Part shown: in pieces, positions 46,478 through 60,328 of the stretch
Position numbering within the stretch: the first letter of the stretch is position 1
Layout: each line of letters opens with the position of its first letter
Origin: Stercorarius parasiticus
Taxonomy: Eukaryota > Chordata > Aves > Charadriiformes > Stercorariidae
NCBI GenBank assembly: GCA_013396915.1
Contig: VWZL01001953.1
Coordinates: 1 to 64,000 of the forward strand
Reading direction: 5' to 3'
DNA length: 64,000 nucleotides
The notes under the pieces: model-generated
What the model was told of the DNA's origin: nothing
Seen by the model: the letters and a program-made list of their open reading frames with translations, nothing else
The model's database searches: none
Made by a program: the position numbers and the translations under genes

Positions 46478-48153
46478 CTACAATAAAGAAGGGTTAGCAA
46501 CTTCATCAGGGCAGGCTGTCAAGCCAAGTTTACTGCTGGAAGGCCTTGGCTCTGGATTCAATCTTTAGTTTGCTCAATCATCAATTTTCAGACTGTTGTG
46601 TGCATGAGTTCCCTTTTTCAGAAGATAAACCATCTTATCTACTCTGAATAATACAAACAACAACAACAAAAGCATGACCTGCACCGCCCAAAGTACAGTA
46701 TTTTATGCTTCTCCACAGCACGTGTCTGTGGCCCAACTTCAGCTTGAAAACCACCAAAGTGGACCAGTGACCCTGTGATTACTTCTGTCCAGCCTATGGA
46801 ACACAATAAACTACAAGGAGCACTGCTCATTAAAAAAGATTGACCTAATTGCTTAGGGACTAATAAAAGTTAGATGGGTGAATGCATTTACGGTAATTCT
46901 TTTCCATATATCCTCAATATTTCAGTACTTCTACTCATATTTTCAATATGGATAAAGTTTAAATATTTTAATGATACTCCCACAATAAAATGAGAGAAAA
47001 AACAAGATCAGTTAAAAATATGAAAAAAAAAAAGTCAGCTAGAGCCATGACTACTTTTAAAGATCAAGTGATTTCACCTTTTGTGATTTTACGAAATGCT
47101 ACCGATAAATGCCATTTTTGTTCATTGCATTAATGGTATCTAGCTTTTCTATTGGAGTGGTAAATTAGGTATGCTCTCTTCGACATAAGAATGCAAAAGA
47201 TTAGGTATCTCAAAGATTTGATGCCATTTATGAAAAGTCATCGTATTCTCAGCTTCATCTCATATAGTAGTGGTTTTTTTTTACCATACACTTTTACTCC
47301 TGTTTGCCAGCTGCAGTATTTAGTCTATCAGAGCATCAGTCATATAAACAATGATGTACCTCAAACCAGGACAATTCCACATATAACGCCCACATGGGCA
47401 CCTCTGGTGCTCCCCAAACTGCCAGTAACTTCAGCGTCCTTCTAATGCATATGGAAACGGGATACGACAAAGAAACAGGTGAAAGACAAGGAAAAATGTT
47501 TGTCATCTGTCGTCAAGAAAAGATATTGTTTTCACTCCCACACTTCTATTTTTTGCATTGCTGAAGCACGAAATGCTCTCCGAAAGGTTACTTATGAAGT
47601 ATGCAAAGACTCTGTGTCATATCAGATGGCTCAAGCTGTTGGATGATTTACTGTGATTGTGCTAATTATCTCACACTAATTATTGCAGTCTCATGTTCGT
47701 AGTCCTAAGCAATAAGCAGAACTCGCGTTCAGCCCAACTGCAAGAGATCAATTCAAAAAAACCAAACAAAAAAACTCCTCCAAAAACACACAGTCAAATT
47801 TACCCTTATTTCAGTGTTTCCAGCTGTCCATTGCTTGATGCGATTCTGCATCCTGGAAAAGCTTAGGGGAATAGGACCTTCTCCAGTGCATACTGGGGGG
47901 TCAGTAAATCAGTATTTCAAGGGCATGACCTGGAGAATGCTTTATCCATCAGCTTCATTCTGCGTATAGTAAGAAGTACTTTGGAAGTACATTCATAGCA
48001 AGAAGCACTTTGGAAGATCATAAGCAGATCAAAGCTGGCTCAGTGGGGCCTCATGGCAGAACAGGAGATCAACATCCCACAGCATTGCTGGGGCACACAC
48101 TGGCATCCCCTGGCTGGGCTGAAACGGCGTCCTGGGCCAAGGGTGTGGGGAGA

Positions 48154-48610
48154 TCATAGAATCACAGAATGGTTTGGGTTGGAAGGGACCTTAAAGACCA
48201 TTCAGTGCCACCCCCTGCCCTGGGCAGGGACACCTCCCACTAGACCAGGTTGCTCCAAGCCCCGTCCAACCTGGCCTTGAACACCTCCAGGGATGGGGCA
48301 GCCACAGCTTCTCTGGGCAACCTGGGCCAGGGGCTCACCGCCCTCACAGCAAAGAATTTCTTCCTGATACCTCATCTAAATCTCCCCTCTTCCAGTCTGA
48401 AGCCATTACCCCTTGTCCTATCGCTACATGCCCTTGAAAAAAGTCCCTCTCTATCTCTCCTGTAGGCCCCTTTTAGGTACTGGAAGGCCGCTATAAGGTC
48501 TCCCCAGAGCCTTCTCTTCTCCAGGCTGAACACCCCCAACTCTCTCAGCCTGTCCTCACAGCAGAGGGGCTCCAGCCCTCCCAGCATCTTCATGGACTCC
48601 TCTGGACCCG
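48154..48610 (-). mobile_element. CR1 LINE 3' part, minus strand
   Basis: Begins TCATAGAATCACAGAATGG and carries the whole conserved 3' region through CATCTAAATCTCCCCTCTTC, CCCCTTGTCCTATCGCTACA, GAGCCTTCTCTTCTCCAGGC and CCTGTCCTCACAGCAGAGG. It ends at about TGGACTCCTCTGGACCCGC. At 457 bp it is the second-longest copy. Same subfamily as 21.7, 36.4 and 43.8 kb. ORFs on it are not genes. Confidence 0.96.
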
Positions 48611-51600
48611 CAGGAGATCAGGATGGTTACTGAGGCTGGTGTCCTTTTAAACCACCTGCTGAAGGCGCAGAAGGGAAGGAGCGGGAAGGCATCCAAAGAC
48701 AGCGTCTTTCAAAATCACGCTCACCATTGCAGCTCTGCAGTGCTGCAAGGGGCTTTTCGGTAAATATTTCTTCGGATGATTTTTCCTTGCTCAGGGTTAG
48801 CAAGGGAGCCCGTGCCATCATCTCGAGGACAGATCGGGAATGCAAGCCTGCCATATTCTTTTCTTCCCTTTCAAAAATCAGATGATCAGCTGTGGCTTTA
48901 GTCCTGCCAAATTTTGCCAAATATAGCGCAAAATGACAGAGAGCCATAGTGACCGCACTCCCACTATTGTTCTGATTTAAAGAGGAGTTTGATTACATTA
49001 GGTAAATATTTGTCCTTATGTAATAGCTCCCTCCAACCTTCTAAAAATCTGCTGTGTCCTAGAATTTAACTGAAGAGGGTGTTTTTATATGCCACTGCTC
49101 TGCCCCAAAATCAAGTATGCTCTATTATACTGTGAGTATTAAACTGTGAGTAATGTTATTACAAGCAATAATAGTTATCCAGACAATTATGTAGTTGCAA
49201 TTGCAGTTTTCCTATTAAATCTAGAAGCTTTAAGCAAGTTCAGAGGCAATAAGAATTGCAACACCACCTCTGATGAGCTAAATAGCAGTTATTTATTCAC
49301 AGATTGTTAAATTCTTATGGCCTTGAGACTTCCAGGAAGAAAGCAACAAAGAATTGACTCCACATCTAAATACTGGCTCGTGCTTCGTGTTGATATAATT
49401 ATGAAGTTTCAGTCATTGCAAAGCTGTTCACGCTGCTTTATCAACTACATGCATTGCAAAATACATGCTAACTGCAGTTTTTCCATTATAAAACTAGCTG
49501 GTGAAGTCACTGTTCTATTTCCAGCTCAGCTCTGGCACTGTGCGGATGCTCACTGCTTAGTAAATAGAAAAAAAATTTTTTTTTTTAGGGGAAAAAAGAA
49601 CACGCTGAATAAAAAAAGCTAGAGGCTTTCGATACTCTTTCTTCCAAGTCATTTTAAATAAGGTAATGAAATAAATGAATAGCAAAGAGCAAACAGAGGC
49701 TTGTGTGATGACTCAACACACCAGGAGTCATGAGGAAAATGCCGAATTCTTGACTACATATTCCATTATAATACACAGGAGCATACACATAGGAAAGCTT
49801 TCACCTTTTAAAATAGGTGTTATCAACAGCCTAGGCAGCATTAATCAACAGTCTTATCACTTAGGTAATTACAGTCCTCCTAGCACTCATACGCAGAGGA
49901 AAAGAATTTAAGATCTTAACTTTAGGCTTGGAAAAGGCAGAACAAAGAAAGCAAGCTCATTTGCCCTAGGAAGGGCAAATTTCGTTTGCCAAGGAAAGAC
50001 ATTCCTTGACAGCTCCAGCTAGAGTCTTAACTTCTTCGGTCAACCTCCACGATGAAGAAAGTTTTAGCCCCATGCAAATATATCAGTTCACTTTCCTATG
50101 ATTATTTGCTCAAATAAATCATTTAACTTGCTTTGGCTGCCTTCATATTTATGTTCCGTGAACCTTGGAGGTAAGGTGACTGCCACAAACATTTGCTCAA
50201 ACAAAGGATTTAAAACAAGCTTGCTGACAGTTTTCTTCTGAAACATTGAATATTCCTAGGAGAAATATGGTTATTAAGAGTCCGTCTCAAGCAATCACAA
50301 AACTCACCAGCTACTTACTGTATCATAAATGGCATGGTTCAAACACCTCACGCCCCTATAGGAGATGAAAACATTGGAAGTCACAAGGGAGATGCACACA
50401 CAGACTTCATGGAGAGACCGTAAGAAAAAAAAAAAATAAAATTTTCAGAGGTACATCTGGAAGGTAAGAATAGACTATTGCAGTGACAAAAATACTTTTC
50501 AAAATAGAGCACACTTGTTCTATCCCTTTCTGCTGCCAAGCGGAATCTGCGGCACAGGACCGGAGGCAGCAGGGACAGGTGTTTTCTCTAAAAGTAGAAT
50601 TCATTCTTTTGGCCACCTATACAACACGGTTGGCCAATATGTTCAAATCCAAGTGTGGGATCCTTCCAACAGCAACATTCACTCACTGGCAAGCTTCGCT
50701 GGAAGCTCCGCACTTGCCTTTACTATGATCAGATGAAAAACTGCTTTCTGAGCTCCTGTTTGCAGTTCCTTTTTTCTGTCGAAATACGTGTTCTTTAAAA
50801 TTATCTGGAAGAGTTACAAATTACTCTAACCAACTCTTTCAGCAGGCAAGAATATGTGACTGCAAGGAGATTATAAATATATTTTCTTACAGCTGAGTAG
50901 TTCAAGCCCAACATTTAAGTGTTGGTATAAAAATATGCGAAACCAAATTGTATGACAGAGCTTGCTTTGTCAAAACACAAATGTCTCATGAAATATGCTG
51001 TCTAGCATCGTAAGTAGTAGGTGAAATTTTTCCGACAAACTTTTTCAGTGAGAAACACCTATTAAAATTAGCCAAAAATATTCAAAATTCATATTTGAGA
51101 TTTTAATTGACTTTTGATTTGAAATGGCAACAACTCTGAGGGGTTTATCTAAATTTGTTAAAAAATCAACCCCAAAATAAATAAAAAAAATAATTTCAGC
51201 TATACAGAACATTTTGCTTAACCCCTCAGAGTCTCTTAAAATTATGTTTCTTAGTTAGAAACTGCCCCAAAAAACCACTCGTATCTATCCAGTTGCCCTA
51301 TTTGCCTTCTTTCCCTCCAGTCTTTCTCATCAGTCCACAAATCAAAATATCAACAGTTTCTTTGACTTTAATCCAAAGGATCTACACTTATAAAACATAT
51401 CAGTAGGGTTTTTTTTTTTGGATTTTACATCTTCCCAGCAGCTGTCAGCTTTTGGCAGCTGGTGTGAGGAGAAGGGTTCAATTTAATGGAAAAGAAACCC
51501 ATCCCTACCATTCATGCATGGCCATACAAACACTTGTAGACCAAGGCAAGACGCAGAGGTAGAATGGGTTAACGGTGCCTCTGAAGATGGGACAGGAGGA

Positions 51601-52370
51601 AGGGGAAAGTGAAGGAAGACCTGCCAGACTGTACTGAAGACACAAGGTGTCTCTTGGCAAGTACTAGTTAGAAACCTGAAGGACTGGTTCCACCCTCTCC
51701 CTGCCAGGATGGAGACCCAGGTCTCCAGAAGAGAAGCTGCCAGCAGGGAACCTGCTGGAGGAGGATAGAAGCGCCTCCCCACGGGGATGTTTTCCACCTG
51801 GACTCTTGGGCACCAAGGCTGAAGCTTATGGGGATGCAGAGTCGCGGGAAGCAAAGGCTGCTCTGATACAGCACGCTCAGAAGCAGGGAACCTGATCTGC
51901 AGGAACTCATGCTCATTTCTGCCCTTTTATCCCCCTGCCTTTCTCTAATTACAGTTCCTCTGTCCGGAACTATTACATCTCCCTTCTTGAGAGGTAGTTT
52001 GGGTCACTTCAGAGAAATGAAAGCAACCAATACAAAATCTGGACACTTACTCCACGTAAAGCAAGAAGTATTAGGCTGCATCATATCAAAATATGATCAG
52101 TTTTACCCCTCTAGGAAAGACTTCACAAATAACCAAAAGACCTGCAAGTACAAATTTTTTAACTCAAGTAGGCTATAAAGTATTCAATTTCTTTGAAAAT
52201 GTGGAGGTTTGACCATCTCTTGCTTTATCAAAGCAAGACGAAAAGCCTTGGATCTATTCAGTTACATCCTGGTCATCCACAGTAACATGATTTTATTAAC
52301 AGAGCAGACATTAAGCCAGATACTCTTGTTCTGCATCAGGCTCAAAAGGCTACTCTGTTACATGTGACCC
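48611..52370. other. Unique sequence, one weak exon candidate
   Basis: The minus-strand ORF at 48627-48947 contains a segment (48725-48903) between an acceptor-like TTTGGCAG and a good donor-like ATG|GTGAGC, with a charged translation, listed here only as a possibility. A hairpin ATTTGCCCT-AGGA-AGGGCAAAT lies at 49959-49980. Two copies of ACTGTGAGTA occur near 49130-49152. Nothing else is recognised. Confidence 0.4.
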
Positions 52371-52416
52371 TGAAAGAAAAAAAGAAAAGAAAAAAAAAGG
52401 GGGAAAAAAAAAAAGA
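52371..52416. repeat. A-rich low-complexity tract
   Basis: Runs of A broken by G, including AAAAAAAAGGGGG and A11 before GAGC. Low-complexity sequence. Confidence 0.8.
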
Positions 52417-55400
52417 GCTTGAGTAGAGATACGGATAAGCTTCCCAATGACCTTACTGTAATCTATTTACATGCTTCCTGCAGAGACTCCTTGGATGGAT
52501 GACTGTTTTATTTACAGAGTGCTTTATACTTCCAAGTTCTAGCGATTTACCTGAGCAACTAAACACTTTAAAGCAGATAAAATCAGAAGAGATCAGACAT
52601 TCTCAGGTGGAGGATTCCAGATGAAAAGCATGGCAGTAACAGATTTTGTACTGTATCAGCCAGAAGTGAGAAGCAGTTGTGGATGCTGCGTTTAAAGCTG
52701 GCCGTGTTACTAATTGTCTCACTGAAATAAGTCATATTCAAACCCGGCTATGACATGACCAGTGGCAAAGCCTGAAAAGGACAATGTCTGACTTAAATAA
52801 TACTCATCCTGCAAATAAATACCAATATCCTCTCTTGATAAAAATGGCAGAGTCTTTTTTTTTTACAAGGCAAATGACTATGAAAATCAGGTGAGCTATG
52901 GGTCACATACTGTATCAGTGAGAAGTCAGCAGCCTGCAGAGGTGCTGAGCATCCTTAATGCATTTTGCATGGCAAAAGTATTCAGCACTTCACCAAATGA
53001 AGCCCCTCAGCCAATTAAGACATTACTGATTACAAGAGGATGGTCTAAAACACAACTGCCCCTACATACAGAACATACTCCCTTTTTACACAAAGCGTTT
53101 TACCATTTCCAGTAAAACCCATCAGGCTCAGCTGCCTCCAGTGTTCATTGCAAAACACTAGCTTTGCCTGTGAGAACTTCACATATTTTGTCGTGATAAG
53201 CAGGAACAAGAAGCAGATGACCATGTTGGTGGTCCCTCCTGCCTCCTTTCAAATATAAGACAGAAAGTGTATAAGGTTTTATCCTGTCCAAATTCAGTGA
53301 GGTCCAAAATTGCCCCAGCTGGTGGAAAGCCACCCTGTGACATCCCAAGGATGCCAAGGGTGATAACAGCACAGACCCAACTGGTACGTTCCATCTCTGA
53401 AAGATTCATGGAGGCCATGAGTGGGACCAGGGTACCATACTGCCTGAGAAAGTGGTGCAGGACTTCCAGGAACAAAATCCTGACTACGGGTAAAATAGCA
53501 GCAAAGACGACAAGCCTCCAGAGGAACCCTTCCCATTTCATTAAAACGCTTTTCATTTTCATAAGTCTCTATTTTCCACAAGACATAACCCTACCTCGTC
53601 AGAAAGCTTCTAGCCAGCTCAAACCCTTAACGCACTTTGCCTCTGAAGCAGCAAACAAGTCGGATGTTTCTTATTAGAAGACAACCTGACCGCATGTGTA
53701 GCTCGTCTCTGCTGGCTATTCAAGACTCCTTTTCACTCATCTGACTTGTCTATTCGAGAACTACAGCAGCAGGTTACACTCTAGCCACGAGCTCCTTTTG
53801 ATGTTCAAATCCAGTTAAAATGAATTATTAAACTGCTGAAATAAAATTAAATAAAAGTTATACAGCAATATTTCTTGCTGGCCCTACAGGCTGCACTCTG
53901 TCTTACATTATACAAGCCCATAAAATATTTAAAGTGACCATGTCTACACAATTACACATAATTCAGTTGAGAGGAATATACTGCTAAACGAAATAAATCA
54001 TGCTGGCATTTGTGTCTATGCAGGACTAATATTAAATATAATTAAAATACTTTATTTTTTTTCCTAAGAGAAATTACACCACTAGGCTGATTGCATTTGA
54101 ACAACAGTGATTGTTAAATACAGTTGTTTCATAGCCACCCTATACAGACTGCAAATACAGGGCAAGATCTCGAGCAAGCGCTTGGACATTTAGAAGGATA
54201 TCTCGCATGAAATTCAAAACATCTGAGCTGTGCTATAGCCCAACATGCTGCGGGGCAATGTGAGCACGCCAGCGAGCACCTTCAAAACTAAAACGGTTTG
54301 AAGCCTCTGCATTGAAGTCCTCTGAGGAGCTCACTCCAGACAAGGTATTCAGAGACAGGAATAGCTTTGATTTCACTATAAACCACATCAAACAGGCATA
54401 TTGACTTGAAAACACATTAAGTCGACAGCAACATTTCAAAGATTTCTGGTTTTTTTTAATGTGACAGCAAAGAGCGGGCGACCAGGTTTCTCTTCCCCAA
54501 CTTCCCATGCTTTCTAGGGCAGTGCCTTCTCCATCAAGCTAAGGATGAGATCAAAACGTGGCCAATACGACACGTGTAACACGCAGTTCTTCATGATGAG
54601 AGCAGGACGGGCACAATTATCATGGATCAACCGATGCCCAGAACGGTTGTCAACAAAAGTAACTCAGACTCTCTGTGTGATCTTAGTTCTACTCACAGAT
54701 CCGCAATCTTTGCAAGATTGAGCCTAGAGGCTGTATTTAGCGTACAACCAGTTAAGAAACACAAGCCAAACCGTACGTTATTTGATAAGCAGAATATTAT
54801 GAAAATTCCGAAAGCAATACCAGTTATTTCAACTCCCACTAAAAATGCGTGAATGTACACAGAAGACAGTTGTTCCATGAGATCATTTGAGACACTGATT
54901 CAAATTACTATCGAAATGCTAGAGCTAAGATTTTTTTTCCACATCCTCTTACAATTATTTTCCCAGCCATTATTCCTTTGGTGTATACTGGTAGTATAAA
55001 GTTTTTATCCCATGAAGTTTCCATTATTCTACCTTTAGTAGGAAGGCTCTGCTCTCTCAAGAGACTCATAAAGCCTCCTATACTGTGCCAAAACACGACG
55101 TAAATTTTTTAGTACTGCAGAAATTGAAGCATTGTTTTGTTACTTTCTTACGCCATGCTGTAATAAGTATTCTAAATCCTGCAGTTTTCTATTACCCTTT
55201 GGCCCATCCAAAAGGGCATCGCCTATGCTACACACATGGAATTATAAGAATAGGTACGAAATGAAAGAGAGATGACTCAAGAGACTCACCCATACGCGCA
55301 CACACCCCCATCACATGTGATCTCAGCAATCCTTTGTCTACTTAAAACCGCAGTGTCATCCTTAAATTACAAGTCGAGAGAATAAGGTCGTTTCCAGCAG

Positions 55401-58220
55401 CACAAGATCTCTGGTCTCTGGCAAACCCTGCTAGATTCACAATTCATTTCTTCGGGACAATTTGTTAAGGAGCTGCAGCTGCCAGCCTCCTCCCAGAGAG
55501 CTTGAAGTGTCAAGCCCAGGGGATTTGGAAGTCAGGGAATGCTGTTGTGTGACCTGGAAAGACAAGCTCCTGGGGCAGGCACACCACAGACCGTTTAGCC
55601 CATCACAGGCGAATATCAACACTTCAAGTGCCCCCTGCAAAACACTTGCTGCTTTATAGAGAGAAGGGTTCGCAGGTGTTACCTGGTCTCCACGTGAAAC
55701 GCAGCTTGGCAAGCAAGCGTCTGCAAGCTGACACCTCCAGATGGCTTCACAGCAGCCAAAACCACAGAAGACAAAGCTCTTCTCAGGGAGAAATAGCATA
55801 CAACCTTTCTGCATGTGGAGGAAAGCAATCCTCAGCTTATGGAGCTACGGAAGGCCAATGGGACACCAACCTTGCAACTGAAAAAACAGCACAGCAGACT
55901 ACAGTGAACAGTCTTGGTCCTTTCTGTTGTTCCCTCACCTTATAACATCTTATTCATCATTCAGTTGTATTTCAGTGACCTCCCGACAGCCCAAAGTAGG
56001 CAGCAGAAGGCTCACCTCGAGCTACCAGGCTCCAGGCTCCACATCAGCCAATTAACCAGTCTCCTCCACGCCTCGGCAATTCTTTGTGTCCTCCCTCATC
56101 AGCTTCTCTATTTCCTCTCCGAATCCTTTACTGAGGTTCAGTATAGAGCAAGACAGCAAACCCCATTGCCCTGCGGGTCAGGGGAGAGCTGTGCGTTCTG
56201 GATTTTTCTGCATCTTTGCCCTGCCTTTTGGCTGCCCAGTTGTTTTAAATAACCTCTGGGGTTTCTGTTGTATTATGTTAAAGGAAGTATTTTCCTTTCT
56301 GTTCAGATTCTTTCGCATTTAGGAATCCTATCATCGGTCATAATGATTTTTCATGCACTAACTAGACTGAGGAAGTGTATAATGCGTTATTCCTTACACA
56401 CAGCTTTTCCAAACGGCTTCTTTGCCCAGGGTACCCTGTGGTGTGACTTTTTGCTGACTAATACAAAGAGAATCCATGCTGCAATCTCATGTTCCATCCT
56501 TTGCTTGCCCAACAAGGGGCAGCCGCTGCACACTGGGTTTACTGGAAACGCAGGTGGCTGCGGTGCTCCAGCATCTCTCATATCATAGGAAGCCACAAAA
56601 GTTAAAAAAAAAGTTGACCAGATAGAGTTTATCCAGGCTGCGACCCACACATAGCACAGCATCATTAACACTGTTTCCAACACAACCTCCTCGTGCCCCA
56701 ACCTAGGGTTGTTTTGGTGGGTTATGTCCGTGAGAATTTGAGCTTTATTCCCAGCAAAACTCCAGACAGGAGAGCACAATATTAAAGATTCCCTGATTTA
56801 GAGCATGAAACTGTCTCAAAGATGTGACACATTACAGACTGTGACGGTAAGAAAGGAGAAATCATTTCACAGTTCAGCAGGGCTCCAGCTGTTTAGCAAA
56901 CAAGCAATAAATAACACAAAGTAGCGATGGCTTCATAAAGGCAAGGGAGCAGCTGAAGGTGGACGTGCTGAAGAAAGAGGAAAAGCATGTTTTGGATTCA
57001 GGAGGGAAATGAGAATGAAGCTGCAGGGAGTGAAGAGGGCAGGAGATGGTGAGCTTGGAGGAAACCAGTGGGATTGACCAGACGAAGAAGTCAGCAAGGA
57101 CAAAACCAAAGCTATGGCCAGCTGGTTCCCCACCGCCCTGCCAGCTGGGCAAGCCCAGGGTAGAAACTGCAAACCAGAATAGCAACATCTGCACCCTTGG
57201 TGAAGGCCTGAGGGGCCACATATGAACACTGCTGAAGGCAAAGTGAGGTCTGCTGAGATCACATTAAAAAAAAAAATAAAAATCCATCAAATACTTACTC
57301 CTGGTAGGGAGCACGGCAAATTTCCACAGCCTGAGCACAATTTTACTTATGTTCTTTGAAAGATCATCGACAACAGGACCCTTGCATTTTCCTTTTATGA
57401 AAACACAGCTACTTTGCATGTCTTAGGAGACTCAGGACAGGAGGATAGGAAATAAAAAGCAAATAAAGACCCAGCTTCAGGACATCTTTACACCTGTGAA
57501 GAATTCTCCCTCTCAGTGGAAGCCTCCTTACTCTTGAGGTAACAGTTCATGGCACAGCAAATTTGTGGGATTGGGTCCAAAATGCTTCACAAGGAAAGGA
57601 AATACACAGCCCAGGGTGGACGTGAAGCTCATCACACAATTTCTTTTCATCTCCTGAAGCTGCCATGATATCTATTTTACAGAGCAAGGGTGGTTCAGCT
57701 GCATGTTCATGGGTTGACAGAAGGGTAGGGGACAAGGCAAAACTTTTCAGGACAATAGCCTGTGGAGTTTGTCCTTCCCTTTATTAAAACTGCAAGGTTA
57801 TTTATAGAATACAGTTTCACTTCAAGCCCTGTCAAATACTATATCGCTCAGGATGCATCAAAAGTACAACAGCAAAACTGAAATGAATTAAAATCATCAT
57901 CTTTTGAACCATCTGATGCCTGGCGAAATAGAAAAGGACAGGATGAGCAATGATGCCCTTTGGAACCAAAATAAGGAGAAGAGAATTTTAATCCATCACT
58001 TTAAAGCTTATCTTCCATTTTGAGCATTTGAGGAAGAAGTTGACATGTTTGGCTGTAAGGCACAGACAACTCCGTCAGTGATGGAACAAAACAAAAATGG
58101 TGGTTTGCATCATCAGACAAGTCACATCTGTGACTTGGACACTAGTGCACTATTCAAGTAAACTTCCAAGTATACTCTCACTCTGCCGTCCAGTAGTTTT
58201 TGCATTGCAACTTCAATGTT
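52417..58220. other. Unique sequence around a membrane-like ORF
   Basis: Contains the minus-strand ORF at 53179-53562 (listed separately). ORFs at 55437-57262 overlap on both strands in GC-richer patches and have no family character. No interspersed repeat is recognised. Confidence 0.45.
53179..53562 (-). other. Membrane-protein-like ORF, possible exon or pseudogene
   Basis: A 127-codon minus-strand ORF has two hydrophobic segments, residues about 13-35 (FLWRLVVFAAILPVV onward) and 62-79 (WVCAVITLGILGMSQGGF). A possible acceptor, CACTTTCTCAG, lies at 53444, inside the ORF. From there the reading (GTLVPLM, then VCAVITLG, then LDLTEFG) weakly recalls a late transmembrane region of SLC17-type anion transporters, but the expected Asp-Ile-Ala-Pro signature is not present. 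No clear donor is visible; the nearest CAGGATAAA lacks GT. This is a guess from pattern only, and chance is a fair alternative. Confidence 0.15.
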
Positions 58221-58284
58221 GGAATTAATTTTTCGATAAATTCAAATTAATTATTTCATAAATTTCAATTAATTTTTCATAAAA
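58221..58284. repeat. 23-bp imperfect tandem repeat, about 2.8 copies
   Basis: Units starting at 58221, 58244 and 58267 share the core AATTAATTTTTC followed by ATAAA and TTC, with one to three differences between them. AT-rich minisatellite. Confidence 0.85.
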
Positions 58285-60328
58285 GCAGATGCAAGAAACG
58301 TGAGCATATGAAGAAGCAGAAGGAATAATTAGTGAATTTGAGAGAATTTCTTAAAAAAAGAAATATCTACACATAAAAACTTTCTTTCTGTGCATGTCTG
58401 TCCAGCAGATGCAATGACAATGAATGATCAGGCAGCATTTAGTACCCTGATTAGAAGCAACTGATCATCCCAGTAGCAACACATATATAATATAGCGAGG
58501 TGCCTGGCAGCAGTGCATTTCAAGTATTTCATTAAGGTCTACATAAATAAAAATTCAAACACAGTCCTAAAGCTTGGTTAACCCCAATATAAGCAGAACA
58601 AGGAGACAAAAGTCTTTCTTTTCTATGGATATTTAGGGCGGCTCCAAGCTATACCACATACCAGTTGCTCAAAGTTGCCACATCCATCAGGAATCAGAGC
58701 AGGAGGCATGACCAGAAGACAACTTCTGGAAACAGAAAAGAAATCTTAAATATCTCCACACCAGAACCTGCAGGTCTCGTCAAATAAAAGACTTGGGGCG
58801 TGGGGGGGAATATCCATGATTTTCCTGAAACAAAACAAAATTCTCACTTTTCAACTAGGACAATTTCCTCAAATTTTACTGTTCAGGGAAGGGAATTAAG
58901 TGAATTACTTCCTGCTACCTCAGGAATAAGAAAAAGAATACTTTTTGACAACCCTAAGACATTTTGAGTTGAATCAATTCATACTGTATCCCATTGCTTT
59001 CTTACTGCTACCGATGCTTTACTGAATGGCAACAAGTTGAAGCCAGCATGATTTCACTTGTTCCAGGCCCTTCATCTGGATTTACCTGACTTCAGAGCAT
59101 TACAGAAATCACGTAGGGCCCTTACAACTCCAAGTCTTCCTCTAGGCATGGCTTCATCTCCTGAACAGCAGCAAAGAAACAAATATGCCACAGTAGGAAA
59201 CATTTTAATATCAAACTGATTTGTAAGAATACTCCTACTCATCCCATGTACTGAAACAAAACACTCATTTCAGAACTGTTAAGATTTCTTTTTAATTTTT
59301 TTAAAAATAAAAAATGGCTTAATTGAACACTATAAAATTCAAAATAACCTCAGAACCTTTGTTTTCTACACAAAGTAATTTCATCTTCCTTATAGTTGAG
59401 TCCTCAGCTTGCCTTTGGGTGATGAGAAGACTTGGGTACATCACCAACCCAAGGAACAAGAGAAACAGGTGCTGTCTGACCCTTCTGAAGTAGGTATTGC
59501 TTGATAACTGCATCAACCTGGACCGCAAGGTCTAGTCTTTTCATTCCAAACCTTAGTTCTCAATTTAGGATGAAAAAAATCCAATTGAAATGCCAGAATT
59601 TTCCATCTGATGGAAATCCTAAATTCATTCAGCTGAGCTACCCTCCTGGCTCCATGCAGGTGAACGCTTTCCCCAGAGCATGGTGGAGGAGGGATTTCTC
59701 AAACCACGATATTACACGATATTAGTACCAGACTGCTGTGGACTTGTACATGACAATCAGCTGTTGTGGAAAACATGAGAAAGTAAATTCCAGAGGTTAA
59801 CCGCAGTTACTGTTATTTGTAGGCTCACTGGAGTCCCTACAAGCAGCTATAGGGAAAAGGCTTTAGACTGATGGCCCCCAAAATTATCTCAGTTCATTGC
59901 AAACCTTAGTAGCTCACAACATTTTCTCTGAGACTTCTACAGAAATTTCTCAAACACGTTTTCATTTCTTATGTGTTACCAGAAAAGGTAAATTCTAGCC
60001 AGACACCTTCCAACAAAAACAGGTGGGAAAAAAATCCTCTATTTTATTATTTCCTTAGTTTTATTTTGCTCCCTGTTTTGCAGAGTTCAAAAAGGAACGT
60101 AATTAAAAATTTACTCTTCAGAACCAAGTTTTCATCTTTTTTCCCCACAGATCCAGCTGGGGGCGGAGGATGAGGGTGTGAGGAGCAGAAAAGCCCTTGA
60201 GGGCTCAGCAGTAACCAAACCCATCAGTGCACTACCAGCACTTTTCTCATCCCAAACCCAAAACACAGCACTATGCCAGCTGCTAGCAAGAAAGTCAACC
60301 CCATTCCAGCTGAAACCATGACAGGGCA

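Larger units (their letters stand above)
44063..48153. other. Stretch containing a minus-strand coding-like cluster
   Basis: The candidate segments at 44493-44970, 45415-45599 and 46313-46477 are listed separately. Another open minus-strand frame at 45636-45899 is similarly charged. The remaining bases, including 46830-48153, show no element or gene. At 47968-48017 a phrase like AAGAAGYACTTTGGAAG occurs twice, 32 bases apart. Confidence 0.4.
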
